NCBI GenBank assembly: GCA_016789845.1
Contig: JAEUQA010000067.1
Coordinates: 186,001-250,000, forward strand
Reading direction: 5' to 3'
DNA length: 64,000 bases
Origin: Chromatiales bacterium
Lineage (GTDB): Bacteria > Pseudomonadota > Gammaproteobacteria > Steroidobacterales > GCA-2729495
The position numbers and the translations under genes are program-made. Of this stretch, positions 41,515 through 49,458 are shown piece by piece. The notes below the pieces were generated by a model that saw only the letters and a program-made list of their open reading frames with translations, did not search any database and had not been told where the DNA came from. How positions within the stretch are numbered: position 1 is the first letter of the stretch; every line of letters begins with the position of its first letter.

Positions 41515-41537
41515 GTCGCGCCGAAAGGCGCTCCTAC
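41515..41537 (-). repeat. GTAG-type REP element at the ygfZ stop codon
   Basis: On the minus strand this reads GTAGGAGCGCCTTTCGGCGC then GAC. Its TAG (41536 to 41534) is the ygfZ stop. It lies six bases from the neighbouring REP, in the same orientation. Confidence 0.75.
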
Positions 41538-42370
41538 GCGGGGATCTCGTACGGCAGTTCCAGGCGGTGCGCCGGGAGGGTGCGGGCTTCGTCGAGGAAG
41601 AAGGGTCCCGGCAGGTCGTCCAGGACTACGACGGCCAGGAATTCGCTGCCGGATTCGGCGGGCGCCGACGTCACCACCTGCCCCACCGGTCCGCGGCCGG
41701 CATACAGGGCCGCGCCGGGCGGTGGCGGGCTGGTCGCGGTTCCGAAGCGGAGCATGCGACGCTTGACCCTGCCGAGATATTTCATGCGGGCCACGATTTC
41801 CTGCCCGGTGTAGCAGCCTTTCGTGAAGCTGATGCCCCCGATGAGGTCCAGGTTAACCATCTGCGGCACGAACTCGCCGGTGGTAGCGGCCGTGATGACT
41901 GGCAGGCCGGCCCGGATGTTCGCCAGCTGCCAGGCGCTGTGCGGGCTTGTGATGGCGCCGGTGGGCGTTGCAGCCCCGACCAGCAGGTGCCGCTCGTCTT
42001 GTCCATGAAGCCTGACGGTCTGGGAGTCACCCGACTGCCCCGGTGGGCCGATGAGCCCGGCGAGCGGCGAGTCGAGCAGTGTTGCCTGGGCCTTTGCCCG
42101 GAGGATGTACAGGCGCAGCCGCTTGAGAAGGGCGTCAGCCGTTTCCGCCGGCACGACCAGGGCCAGCGCCTCCCCGGCGGGCAAGCGTGCGACGAACAGG
42201 TGGCCGGCAAAGACCAGCCGTCCCTTGGAATCCGCCCAGCCGGCCATGACGGTGGTGTCCGCGCTTGCCGCAGCCACGTCCTGCGTCAACTGGCCCTGCA
42301 GGAACGTCGCGCGGTCGCTGCCCGTAACGGCGAGAATGCGCAAGTCGTCGAGGGGGACGGAACGGAGCAC
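41534..42370 (-). CDS. ygfZ: tRNA-modifying/Fe-S maintenance protein YgfZ
   Basis: Folate-binding GcvT-like protein that supports iron-sulfur enzymes such as MiaB. The diagnostic motif KGCYTGQEIVAR contains the conserved Cys. The N-terminal LAVTGSDRATFLQGQLTQDV is typical. The product has 278 residues (E. coli 326, shorter forms common). It diverges from the succinate dehydrogenase gene cluster; Fe-S maintenance next to an Fe-S enzyme operon is a sensible neighbourhood. Confidence 0.94.
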   Translation of the reverse strand: MLRSVPLDDLRILAVTGSDRATFLQGQLTQDVAAASADTTVMAGWADSKGRLVFAGHLFVARLPAGEALALVVPAETADALLKRLRLYILRAKAQATLLDSPLAGLIGPPGQSGDSQTVRLHGQDERHLLVGAATPTGAITSPHSAWQLANIRAGLPVITAATTGEFVPQMVNLDLIGGISFTKGCYTGQEIVARMKYLGRVKRRMLRFGTATSPPPPGAALYAGRGPVGQVVTSAPAESGSEFLAVVVLDDLPGPFFLDEARTLPAHRLELPYEIPA

Positions 42371-42401
42371 CTAAAGCCTTGGTTTCTAGGGGGAATGACC
42401 C

Positions 42402-42626
42402 ATGCGCTGTCTGGAGATAAGCAGGTCATTCTGGCACACTATTGCGGTGCCCGAAGCCGTACCCCAAAAAGCCCCGGTGATTGACGCCGCGCGCGCCGCG
42501 CGGCCGGTTCCGGAACTCCTTCCTGTCGCTGCGCCGACGGCTCCGCCCGAGATCGGCGGGCCGCCCGGCCCCGAGCCCACCCGTTATGGCGACTGGGAAC
42601 GCGGCGGCCGCTGCATCGATTTTTGA
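42402..42626 (+). CDS. DUF1674 protein, SDHAF4-like succinate dehydrogenase assembly factor
   Basis: The 74-residue product has a variable proline/alanine-rich first part and the conserved C-terminal block EIGGPPGPEPTRYGDWERGG followed by RCIDF. This block defines DUF1674/SDHAF4 proteins, which bind flavinylated SdhA before it joins SdhB in eukaryotes; the bacterial role is inferred. AGGGGGAA precedes the ATG at good spacing; an in-frame GTG at 42447 would still keep the conserved block. Its stop overlaps a GTG, and sdhC starts 12 bases downstream. Confidence 0.85.
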   Translation: MRCLEISRSFWHTIAVPEAVPQKAPVIDAARAARPVPELLPVAAPTAPPEIGGPPGPEPTRYGDWERGGRCIDF

Positions 42627-42638
42627 GTGGAGCGCTCC

Positions 42639-43031
42639 ATGTCCCAGGTTTCGCGGCCGCTGTCGCCGCATCTGCAGGTGTATCGCTGGCAAATCAGCAA
42701 CACGCTTTCCATCCTGCATCGGCTGACCGGGGTGGCGCTGGCTCTCGGCGGCCTCGCGCTGGTCGCCTGGCTGCTGGCGCTGGCGTCCGGGCAGGCGGCG
42801 TTCGCGGGGGCCAATGGCCTTCTGGGTAGCCTCTTCGGGCAGCTGGCGCTGGTCGGCTGGACCTTTTGTTTCTTCTACCACCTCTGTAACGGCCTGCGGC
42901 ATCTGGCGTGGGATGCCGGTCGCGGGTTCGACAAGGCCGTGGCACGAAAGTCCGGCGTCGTCGTGGTTGCTGCCGCCGTCCTGCTGACGGTCGTCTTCTG
43001 GGCTGTCGCCCTGACGCGGGTGGTGGCATGA
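42639..43031 (+). CDS. sdhC: Succinate dehydrogenase cytochrome b556 subunit
   Basis: Membrane anchor of complex II, carrying heme b and the quinone site. It has 130 residues and three membrane helices. Signature elements are [29 protein letters not shown] and the heme-ligand region [15 protein letters not shown]. The ATG has GGAG six bases upstream; a GTG at 42627 is less likely. It overlaps sdhD by ATGA. Confidence 0.95.
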   Translation: MSQVSRPLSPHLQVYRWQISNTLSILHRLTGVALALGGLALVAWLLALASGQAAFAGANGLLGSLFGQLALVGWTFCFFYHLCNGLRHLAWDAGRGFDKAVARKSGVVVVAAAVLLTVVFWAVALTRVVA

Positions 43032-43414
43032 GCCTCAAGTCTCCCCTGGGACGGGTGCTCGGGCTCGGCTCTGCCGGCACGGGCACGGAACACTGGATCG
43101 GTCAGCGCATTTCGGCAGTGGCAATGGTGCCCCTCACGCTCTGGTTCGCCGTTTCGCTCGTCACCCTCCCGGCACTCGACTTCTATTCCGTCACCGCCTG
43201 GGTTTCCGCGCCGCTGCACGCGGTGCTCCTGATCCTGCTCGTCGTGGCCCTGGTCTACCACTCCAGCCTCGGCACCCAGGTCGTGGCCGAGGACTACCTG
43301 CATGCCCACGGGCTGCGCGTGGTCGTCCTCACCGTGCTGCGCCTGCTCCACGTGGGTCTGGCCGTGGCCGGAATCTTCGCCGTGTTCCTGATTGCGACGA
43401 GAGCGCCCCTATGA
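43028..43414 (+). CDS. sdhD: Succinate dehydrogenase hydrophobic membrane anchor subunit
   Basis: Second membrane anchor of complex II, 128 residues with three helices. The motif [19 protein letters not shown] contains the conserved His residues near the heme, followed by the [10 protein letters not shown] segment typical of SdhD. It starts [19 protein letters not shown], as in other proteobacterial SdhD. Four-base overlaps link it to sdhC and sdhA. Confidence 0.94.
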   Translation: MSLKSPLGRVLGLGSAGTGTEHWIGQRISAVAMVPLTLWFAVSLVTLPALDFYSVTAWVSAPLHAVLLILLVVALVYHSSLGTQVVAEDYLHAHGLRVVVLTVLRLLHVGLAVAGIFAVFLIATRAPL

Positions 43415-45198
43415 CCGCGTCCTATTCCTTCATTGACCACACCTACGACGTGGTCGTCATTGGCGCGGGCGGCGCCGGCTTGCGGGCCACGGTCGGGCTG
43501 TCGGAGGCCGGCCTGTCCACCGCCTGCCTCACCAAGGTCTTCCCGACGCGCAGTCACACCGTGGCGGCCCAGGGCGGCATCAGCGCGGCCCTTGGCAACA
43601 TGGGCGAGGACGACTGGCGCTGGCACATGTACGACACGGTGAAAGGCTCCGACTGGCTGGGCGACCAGGACGCCATCGAGTACATGTGCAAGGAGGCCCC
43701 CGCCGCCGTCGTGGAGCTCGAGCACTACGGCGTGCCTTTTTCGCGAACCGAAGACGGCCGGATCTACCAGCGGCCCTTCGGCGGCATGACCACCAATTTC
43801 GGCAAGGGCACGGCGCAGCGCACCTGCGCGGCGGCCGACCGCACCGGCCACGCCATGCTGCACACCCTCTATCAGCAGTCCCTGAAGCACCAGGCCAACT
43901 TCTTCATCGAGTACTTCGCGATCGACCTGATGATGGAAGATGGCCAGTGCCGGGGCGTGGTCGCCCTCGAGATGGCCACGGGCAAGCTGCACCGCTTCCG
44001 GGCCCAGCGCACGATTCTCGCTACCGGCGGTTATGGCAGGGCGTACTTCTCCTGCACGTCCGCCCACACCTGCACGGGTGACGGCAGTGCCATGGTGCTC
44101 CGCGCCGGACTGCCACTCCAGGACATGGAATTCGTGCAGTTTCATCCGACGGGAATCTACGGCTCCGGCTGCCTGATCACGGAGGGCGCGCGCGGGGAGG
44201 GCGGCTACCTGACCAACTCCTCCGGTGACCGGTTCATGGAGCGCTACGCCCCCAATGCCAAGGACCTTGCTTCCCGGGACGTGGTCAGCCGCGCCATGAC
44301 CATCGAGATCCGGGAGGGCCGGGGCGTGGGCCCCGAGAAGGACCATATCCACCTGCACCTGGAGCACCTCGGTCCCGAGGTCATCCAGGAACGGTTGCCG
44401 GGCATCGCCGAGACGGCGCGGATCTTCGCCGGCGTCGACGTCACGCGGGAACCGATACCCGTGCTGCCCACGGTCCACTACAACATGGGCGGCGTCCCCA
44501 CGAACGTGCATGGGGAGGTTCTCACGCTGAAGGACGGCAACCCGGACACGCCGGTGCCCGGCCTGATGGCGATCGGGGAGGCGGCCTGCGTTTCCGTCCA
44601 CGGCGCCAACCGGCTGGGCTCGAACTCACTGCTGGACCTCGTCGTGTTCGGCCGGTCGGCGGCCCGGCGGTGCGCAGAGACCGTCGTGGCAGGTGCGCGG
44701 CAGAAGGCACTGCGCGGGGATGCTGCCGAGCTGGCTGTAACGCGCCTCGATCGGCTCAGGAACGCCAACGGCGGCCGCCGTACCGCCGAGATCCGGCTGG
44801 AGATGCAGCGGATCATGCAGTCGCATGCCGCCGTGTTCCGCACCGGTGAGTCCCTGCAGCAGGGCATCGATGCGCTGCGCAAGTGTCACGCTTCATTTGC
44901 CGATGTCCACGTCACCGACCGCAGCCTGGTCTGGAACACCGACCTCATGGAGACCCTCGAACTGGACAACCTGCTGGGCCAGGCCATGGTGACGATCACC
45001 GGTGCGGCGCGGCGCCACGAGAGCCGGGGCGCACACGCCCGGGAGGATTACCCGGCCCGGGATGACCAGCTCTGGCTGAAGCACACCCTCGCCTGGATCG
45101 ACACGCGTGGCGACGTCCGGCTGGATGACCGGCCGGTGAAGCTGCAGACCCTTACCAACGAAGTGGAGACGGTCGCGCCGAAGGCGCGGACGTACTAG
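43411..45198 (+). CDS. sdhA: Succinate dehydrogenase flavoprotein subunit
   Basis: Oxidises succinate to fumarate with covalently bound FAD. The FAD Rossmann motif is [16 protein letters not shown], the flavinylated His is in [16 protein letters not shown], and the substrate-binding segment is [21 protein letters not shown]. The [13 protein letters not shown] and [17 protein letters not shown] motifs follow. It has 595 residues (E. coli 588). It is encoded between sdhD and sdhB in the usual order. Confidence 0.98.
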   Translation: MTASYSFIDHTYDVVVIGAGGAGLRATVGLSEAGLSTACLTKVFPTRSHTVAAQGGISAALGNMGEDDWRWHMYDTVKGSDWLGDQDAIEYMCKEAPAAVVELEHYGVPFSRTEDGRIYQRPFGGMTTNFGKGTAQRTCAAADRTGHAMLHTLYQQSLKHQANFFIEYFAIDLMMEDGQCRGVVALEMATGKLHRFRAQRTILATGGYGRAYFSCTSAHTCTGDGSAMVLRAGLPLQDMEFVQFHPTGIYGSGCLITEGARGEGGYLTNSSGDRFMERYAPNAKDLASRDVVSRAMTIEIREGRGVGPEKDHIHLHLEHLGPEVIQERLPGIAETARIFAGVDVTREPIPVLPTVHYNMGGVPTNVHGEVLTLKDGNPDTPVPGLMAIGEAACVSVHGANRLGSNSLLDLVVFGRSAARRCAETVVAGARQKALRGDAAELAVTRLDRLRNANGGRRTAEIRLEMQRIMQSHAAVFRTGESLQQGIDALRKCHASFADVHVTDRSLVWNTDLMETLELDNLLGQAMVTITGAARRHESRGAHAREDYPARDDQLWLKHTLAWIDTRGDVRLDDRPVKLQTLTNEVETVAPKARTY

Positions 45199-45200
45199 GA

Positions 45201-45992
45201 ATGGCTGACTTCAAACTCCCTGCCAACTCGCGCGTGACGACCGGCAAGACGCACGGGGCTCCCGCGAATGTCTCGGCGCCCGGAAAGATCCGCCAGTTCC
45301 GGATCTACCGCTACGATCCCGATTCCGGGGCCAACCCGCGAATCGACACCTATGCCGTCGACACGGGGCGCTGTGGCCCCATGGTTCTCGACGCCCTGAT
45401 CAAGATCAAGAACGAGACCGACCCATCCTTGACCTTCCGCCGGTCCTGCCGCGAGGGCATCTGCGGCTCGTGCGCCATGAACATCGACGGGGTGAACACC
45501 CTGGCCTGCACCCAGGCGATCGCCGACATCCGGGGTGACGTCAAGATCTATCCCTTGCCGCACATGCCCGTGGTCAAGGACCTGGTCCCCGATCTCACCA
45601 ACTTCTACGCCCAGTACGCCTCCATCAAGCCGTGGCTGCAGACCCGCACGCCGCCGCCCCCGGACCGGGAGCGATTGCAGTCCAAGGAGGACCAGGAGCT
45701 GATCAACAGCCCGTCCGCCTGCATCCTGTGCGCCTGCTGCTCGACCAGCTGCCCGAGCTACTGGTGGAACAGCGATCGCTACCTGGGTCCGGCAGCCCTG
45801 CTCGCTGCCTACCGCTGGCTGGTGGACACCCGGGACGAGGCCACGGGATCCCGGCTGGACGACCTGGAGGACCCGTTCCGCCTGTACCGCTGCCACACGA
45901 TCATGAACTGCACCAATGCCTGCCCGAAGGACCTGAACCCGGCCCGGGCCATCGCCGCCACCAAGCGGATGCTCGCGGAGCGCCGCCTCTAG
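45201..45992 (+). CDS. sdhB: Succinate dehydrogenase iron-sulfur subunit
   Basis: Passes electrons from FAD to quinone through three Fe-S clusters. The 2Fe-2S set is [21 protein letters not shown]; the 4Fe-4S and 3Fe-4S ligands are [16 protein letters not shown] and [17 protein letters not shown]. Its 263 residues include about 25 more at the N-terminus than E. coli SdhB (238). Its TAG stop lies in a small hairpin and the next open frame (sdhE) is in phase. Confidence 0.97.
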   Translation: MADFKLPANSRVTTGKTHGAPANVSAPGKIRQFRIYRYDPDSGANPRIDTYAVDTGRCGPMVLDALIKIKNETDPSLTFRRSCREGICGSCAMNIDGVNTLACTQAIADIRGDVKIYPLPHMPVVKDLVPDLTNFYAQYASIKPWLQTRTPPPPDRERLQSKEDQELINSPSACILCACCSTSCPSYWWNSDRYLGPAALLAAYRWLVDTRDEATGSRLDDLEDPFRLYRCHTIMNCTNACPKDLNPARAIAATKRMLAERRL

Positions 45993-45997
45993 GCGGC
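45982..45997 (+). repeat. Hairpin around the sdhB stop codon
   Basis: GCCGCC-TCTA-GGCGGC forms a six-pair stem; the TAG stop of sdhB spans the loop and stem edge. No U-run follows, so it is not a standard terminator. It may slow RNA decay from the 3' side or separate sdhB from sdhE. Confidence 0.4.
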
Positions 45998-46031
45998 CCG
46001 TCCCCGTCTGGACGCCACGCGCCTTGCGCGC

Positions 46032-46256
46032 TTGCGTTGGCGATGCCGCCGCGGGATGCGGGAGCTTGATGTGCTCCTCCTCAGGTATCTGGAGCGGGAG
46101 TTTCCAGCGGCGGCTCCAGCAGCCCAGGCCGCCTTCGAGGCCCTGCTTTCTGCCCAGGATCCCGAGATAGTCGACTTGCTGGCGGGCCGCATCGTCGCGC
46201 AGGATGCCAGCCTGAACGATGTCATCCAGCGGCTTCTCGCCCAGTCTCGCCATTGA
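46032..46256 (+). CDS. sdhE: FAD assembly factor SdhE
   Basis: Small helical protein that promotes covalent FAD attachment to SdhA (SDHAF2 homologue). The key RGxxE motif appears in RWRCRRGMRELDVLLLRYLE, near-matching E. coli ARIHWACRRGMRELD. The ATG at 46056 lies inside the motif and cannot be the start. TTG at 46032 gives 74 residues; a CTG at 46008 would give MDATRLARLRWRC, closer to family length. The frame is open back to the sdhB stop. It overlaps the YgfX-like gene by 38 bases. Confidence 0.88.
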   Translation: MRWRCRRGMRELDVLLLRYLEREFPAAAPAAQAAFEALLSAQDPEIVDLLAGRIVAQDASLNDVIQRLLAQSRH

Positions 46257-46671
46257 CCGCCCCGGGTGCCACCGCGTCCAGGCGCTGATCCTCTGTACAA
46301 GCCTGCTCGCCCTGGGGGCGCTGGGTTACGGCGGGTTGCCGGGACCCCTGCAGGTTCTCGCCGCAGTGCTGGTCGTTGGTAGCGGGCTTCGCGAATTCCG
46401 GCGGGCGTCACCCCGCTCACCCTATTACGTCGCCCGGATCCTGGTGACGGCCGACGGCCGCTTCCTGCTGGGCCTCGGGCGCGATCCGGCCACCCTCCAG
46501 CCCGCGGTCGTCGTCAATTACTGGAACTTGCCGGGTGTTGCGATGGGGCTGGCATTCGCCGGCGGGGAGGCGCAGCGCACCGAGGTGATCCTGTTCCGCG
46601 ATCGTGTGCCACCTGATGCGTGGCGGCGGCTCACGGTGCGCCTGCGTCACGCCGTTTGCACGGGCCATTGA
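46219..46671 (+). CDS. YgfX (CptA)-like membrane protein
   Basis: The 150-residue protein has two adjacent membrane helices (about 21-38 and 42-57) and a C-terminal cytoplasmic region. The end FRDRVPPDAWRRLTVRLRHA matches the loose YgfX pattern (D-S/R-V...EEWRRLRVWLR). In E. coli ygfX lies directly after sdhE, and its product has been reported as a membrane toxin that disturbs the cytoskeleton. Identity here rests on topology, the C-terminal pattern and the neighbour. It overlaps sdhE. Confidence 0.7.
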   Translation: MSSSGFSPSLAIDRPGCHRVQALILCTSLLALGALGYGGLPGPLQVLAAVLVVGSGLREFRRASPRSPYYVARILVTADGRFLLGLGRDPATLQPAVVVNYWNLPGVAMGLAFAGGEAQRTEVILFRDRVPPDAWRRLTVRLRHAVCTGH

Positions 46672-46691
46672 AAGCCGGACTTCATCCCGGC

Positions 46692-46720
46692 CGGTCAAGC
46701 CACGACGTTTCACGTAGAAT
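46692..46720 (+). promoter_or_regulatory. Candidate housekeeping promoter upstream of rpoE
   Basis: TAGAAT (46715-46720) follows CGGTCA (46692-46697, 3/6) at 17-base spacing and is followed by CGCGTCGG. It is a weak candidate for basal rpoE transcription. Confidence 0.3.
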
Positions 46721-46808
46721 CGCGTCGGGCGCTGCGCTGCACTACCTCCCTGTGACCGGACCTGCATCGGAGTCCGGCAACGAACGCGGGGTGTGCGGGT
46801 CCGCGGGG

Positions 46809-46836
46809 CGAACTTTCGAGGCGGGGGCCTGTCTAC
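46809..46836 (+). promoter_or_regulatory. Sigma-E autoregulatory promoter of rpoE
   Basis: CGAACTT (46809-46815) and TCTAC (46832-46836) are separated by 16 bases. This matches the sigma-E consensus GGAACTT-N16-TCTAA in sequence and in the exact spacing of the E. coli rpoE P2 promoter. Predicted RNA start is about 46842, some 42 bases before the rpoE ATG. Confidence 0.75.
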
Positions 46837-46883
46837 CCGCCTGTGAGTTGCCGGCGTCCGCGATCCGACACAGGACCACGGGC

Positions 46884-47459
46884 ATGGCAGGGACAAGCGG
46901 CGATCAGCTTCTGGTGGAGCGAGCCCAACGGGGCGATCGGCGCGCCTTCGACCTGCTGGTGCTGAAGTACCAGCAGAAGATCGTGAAGCTCGTCATGCGC
47001 TATGTACGGGATCCGACCGAAGCTCTCGATGTCTCCCAGGAGGCCTTCGTCAAGGCCTACCGGGCCTTGCCGGGTTTTCGGGGTGAAAGCGCCTTCTACA
47101 CATGGCTTTACCGGATCGCCATCAACACGGCAAAGAACTACCTCGTTGCGCTCCAGCGCAAGCCCGTCGAGTACGACCTGGATGCCCGGGACCCGGAGTA
47201 TGCGGAACGCAATGCGGAGCTGCGCGACGAGGAGACTCCCGAGGGCATTGCCATGCAGGACCAGCTCCGGGAGACCGTCGAGCAGGTCATTGCTGCCCTG
47301 CCCGAGGAACTTCGCACCGCCATCGTGCTCCGGGAACTCGAGGGTCTCAGCTACGAGGAGATCGCAGCTGCCATGGACTGTCCGGTCGGCACGGTGCGGT
47401 CCCGCATCTTCCGGGCCCGCGAGGCGATCGACGAAGTCATAAGGCCCATGGTCGACTGA
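46884..47459 (+). CDS. rpoE: RNA polymerase sigma factor RpoE (sigma-E/AlgU)
   Basis: ECF sigma factor for the envelope stress response. It has 191 residues, the same as E. coli RpoE. Region 2 contains FDLLVLKYQQKIVKLV, DVSQEAFVKAYRAL and FRGESAFYTWLYRIAINTAKNYL. Region 4 holds the helix-turn-helix LSYEEIAAAMDCPVGTVRSRIFRAREAID. It heads rpoE-rseA-rseB. A sigma-E-type promoter upstream indicates autoregulation. Confidence 0.97.
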   Translation: MAGTSGDQLLVERAQRGDRRAFDLLVLKYQQKIVKLVMRYVRDPTEALDVSQEAFVKAYRALPGFRGESAFYTWLYRIAINTAKNYLVALQRKPVEYDLDARDPEYAERNAELRDEETPEGIAMQDQLRETVEQVIAALPEELRTAIVLRELEGLSYEEIAAAMDCPVGTVRSRIFRAREAIDEVIRPMVD

Positions 47460-47481
47460 TGAACCACGAATCACTGAACCC

Positions 47482-47500
47482 CGGCAGGCGAGTCCTGCCG
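47482..47500 (+). repeat. Intercistronic hairpin between rpoE and rseA
   Basis: CGGCAGG-CGAGT-CCTGCCG is a perfect seven-pair stem with a five-base loop, ending 11 bases before the rseA ATG. It lacks a T-run. Its position suggests an effect on RNA stability or on rseA translation. Confidence 0.5.
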
Positions 47501-47511
47501 AACCGAGAGTA

Positions 47512-48153
47512 ATGCCCATGAGCACAGGCCCTGATCAGTCTCCCCTCATTGACGAGCAGTTGTCAGCCTGGCTCGATGACGAGTTGCCGGCGGCAGAGCA
47601 GGAGTTGCTCGTCTCGCGCCTGGCACGTTCACCGGAGCACAGGGCGCGGGTCGCGCGCTACGGCCTCATTGGCAGCACGCTGCGGGGCGGCCCGGCCGGC
47701 AGCCGATCCGCCGGGATCGCTGCCTTGGAGATCAGTGCCCGGGTGAGTGCCGCCCTCGACGGGATCCCGGCACCTTCCGCGCCCCGGGTCCGCCAGCCCG
47801 GATCCAGGTTGCTGCCCTACGCCGCCGCCGCCGGTATTGCCCTCGTTGCGGTGGCACTGGTGCCGGTGCTCCGGCCCGCGCCGGGCCCGGGAACGGCAAC
47901 CATGGCCAGCATGGCAACCCAGCCCGCTGTGGTGCCGGCGACCCTGACGTCCGCTCGCGCCCCGTCGCTGGTGGCAGACCGCGTGGCCCCCGCGGGTCAG
48001 CCGTCCCTGACCTCCAGGCGCCTGACGAGCTATCTCGTGTATCACGGCGAGTATTCCGGGATGCTGTCGGCCAAGCTCACGGATTCGCACATCGTGAACA
48101 ACCGGGCCTATGCCGCTGCCGCGCAGGCCTCGGACCAGTCGGCAGTCCGATGA
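47512..48153 (+). CDS. rseA: Anti-sigma-E factor RseA (MucA-like)
   Basis: Single-pass inner-membrane protein that holds sigma-E. The N-terminal cytoplasmic domain has the typical QLSAWLDDELPAAEQELLVSRL opening and RYGLIGSTLRG. One membrane helix lies at about 102-120. The periplasmic tail ends in SYLVYHGEYSGMLSAKL, which resembles the MucA C-terminus recognised by MucB. It has 213 residues; an ATG at 47518 is an alternative start. It lies between rpoE and rseB and is the expected substrate of RseP. Confidence 0.93.
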   Translation: MPMSTGPDQSPLIDEQLSAWLDDELPAAEQELLVSRLARSPEHRARVARYGLIGSTLRGGPAGSRSAGIAALEISARVSAALDGIPAPSAPRVRQPGSRLLPYAAAAGIALVAVALVPVLRPAPGPGTATMASMATQPAVVPATLTSARAPSLVADRVAPAGQPSLTSRRLTSYLVYHGEYSGMLSAKLTDSHIVNNRAYAAAAQASDQSAVR

Positions 48154-49166
48154 CCCGGTCCTCCCTGGCTCCCGGCCTGGCCCTGCGTGCATTGCTGGCG
48201 GGGGCGTGTGCCGGCCTGATGGTGCCTGCGGCGGCCGATGATGATCCACGGGGCTGGCTCGACCGGATGGGGTACGCGCTCGAGTACCTGAACTATGAGG
48301 GCACGTTGATCCAGTTGCACGGCACCGATGCGGCGGTCATGCGGGTCGTGCACCGGGTCGAGAATGGCGTATCCACTGAGCGCATCACGGCCATGGATGA
48401 AGTCGGCCGCGAGATCATCCGGCAGGGCGACGATGTCACCTGCATCCTTCCCGACCAGAAGGAGGTGATGGTCGAGGAGGGCGCCGAGGCCGGGGAGGGC
48501 GGCAGCCCGTTGCGGCGTCAGTTCGCGGGCGACGTGAACTTCGATCACCGCTTCTACCGCCTGGCAATCGCCACCGGTGGCAGGCTGGTCGGGCGGGACA
48601 CCCGCGTGGTGACGGTCCGGCCCACGGACAATTACCGTTATGGCTATCGCCTGTGGCTCGACCATGCCACGGCGATGCCGTTGAAGGTCCAGGTCGCGGG
48701 CGATGACGGCGCCGTCGTCGAGCAGTTGCTGTTCTCCGACATCAGTCTCCCGGAGCGTATTCCGGCATCTGCAGTGCAGCCCTCCGTGATGATCGACACC
48801 TTCACCCGTCAGCAGTCACCGCGGTCCGCAACGGCGGACGCTGCCGGCAACGGATCCTCCACCTGGCGGGTTGAGTCACTGCCGCCGGGATTCAGGCTGC
48901 GTGCGGTGCGTTCCCAACGCTCGGGCCCGGCTGCGACGGCCCTGGATCACCTCGTCTATTCCGACGGGGTGGCGTCGGTATCGGTGTTCATCGAGTCCGG
49001 TGTCACGCCCATGGAACAGGGCGAGGGTCCGTCCCGCGTTGGTGCCGCCAACGCGTGGACCACGATGACGGGGGGCTACCTGGTTACCGCCGTGGGCGAG
49101 GTGCCCGTCCGGACCGTCGAGTCCATCGCCCGTTCGGTCCGGCCGGTATCCGCACCCGGGCGCTAG
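48150..49166 (+). CDS. rseB: Sigma-E regulatory protein RseB/MucB
   Basis: Periplasmic protein that binds RseA and protects it from cleavage until released by lipopolysaccharide intermediates. It has a signal peptide (hydrophobic 8-26, MVPAAADDD), a LolA-like N-terminal domain (LEYLNYEGTLIQLHG, YRYGYRLWLDHATAMPLKVQV) and a smaller C-terminal domain from about 225. It has 338 residues (E. coli 318). It overlaps rseA by ATGA. Confidence 0.95.
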   Translation: MTRSSLAPGLALRALLAGACAGLMVPAAADDDPRGWLDRMGYALEYLNYEGTLIQLHGTDAAVMRVVHRVENGVSTERITAMDEVGREIIRQGDDVTCILPDQKEVMVEEGAEAGEGGSPLRRQFAGDVNFDHRFYRLAIATGGRLVGRDTRVVTVRPTDNYRYGYRLWLDHATAMPLKVQVAGDDGAVVEQLLFSDISLPERIPASAVQPSVMIDTFTRQQSPRSATADAAGNGSSTWRVESLPPGFRLRAVRSQRSGPAATALDHLVYSDGVASVSVFIESGVTPMEQGEGPSRVGAANAWTTMTGGYLVTAVGEVPVRTVESIARSVRPVSAPGR

Positions 49167-49170
49167 ACTG

Positions 49171-49410
49171 GTGCTCGACCTCGTCGTTTACAGCCGCCGT
49201 GGCTGCCATCTCTGCGAGCTCATGCTGGAGGAACTGGTGCCCCTGTGCCGGGACCGGGCCACCATCCGCGTCGTGGATGTGGACAGCCGGCACGACTGGC
49301 AGGCGGCCTATGGGAACCGCATTCCCGTCCTCTGCCACGGGGACCAGGAGGTCAGCGTTGCGCGCCTGGACCGTGACGCCGTTCTCGCCGTGCTCGGCGC
49401 GCCGCCCTGA
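49171..49410 (+). CDS. Glutaredoxin-like protein (DUF836 family)
   Basis: Thioredoxin-fold protein of 79 residues. VYSRRGCHLCELMLEEL has the CxxC redox pair and NRIPVLCHGDQEV carries the cis-proline loop. The GTG start is four bases after rseB. The partner is unknown. In many relatives a similar gene sits just ahead of lepA-lepB; here lepA is missing and lepB follows. Confidence 0.88.
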   Translation: MLDLVVYSRRGCHLCELMLEELVPLCRDRATIRVVDVDSRHDWQAAYGNRIPVLCHGDQEVSVARLDRDAVLAVLGAPP

Positions 49411-49458
49411 CCATCGCCGCGCCGTGAGCATCCGGCCCGGGTTGCCCCCGCCGGCCGC

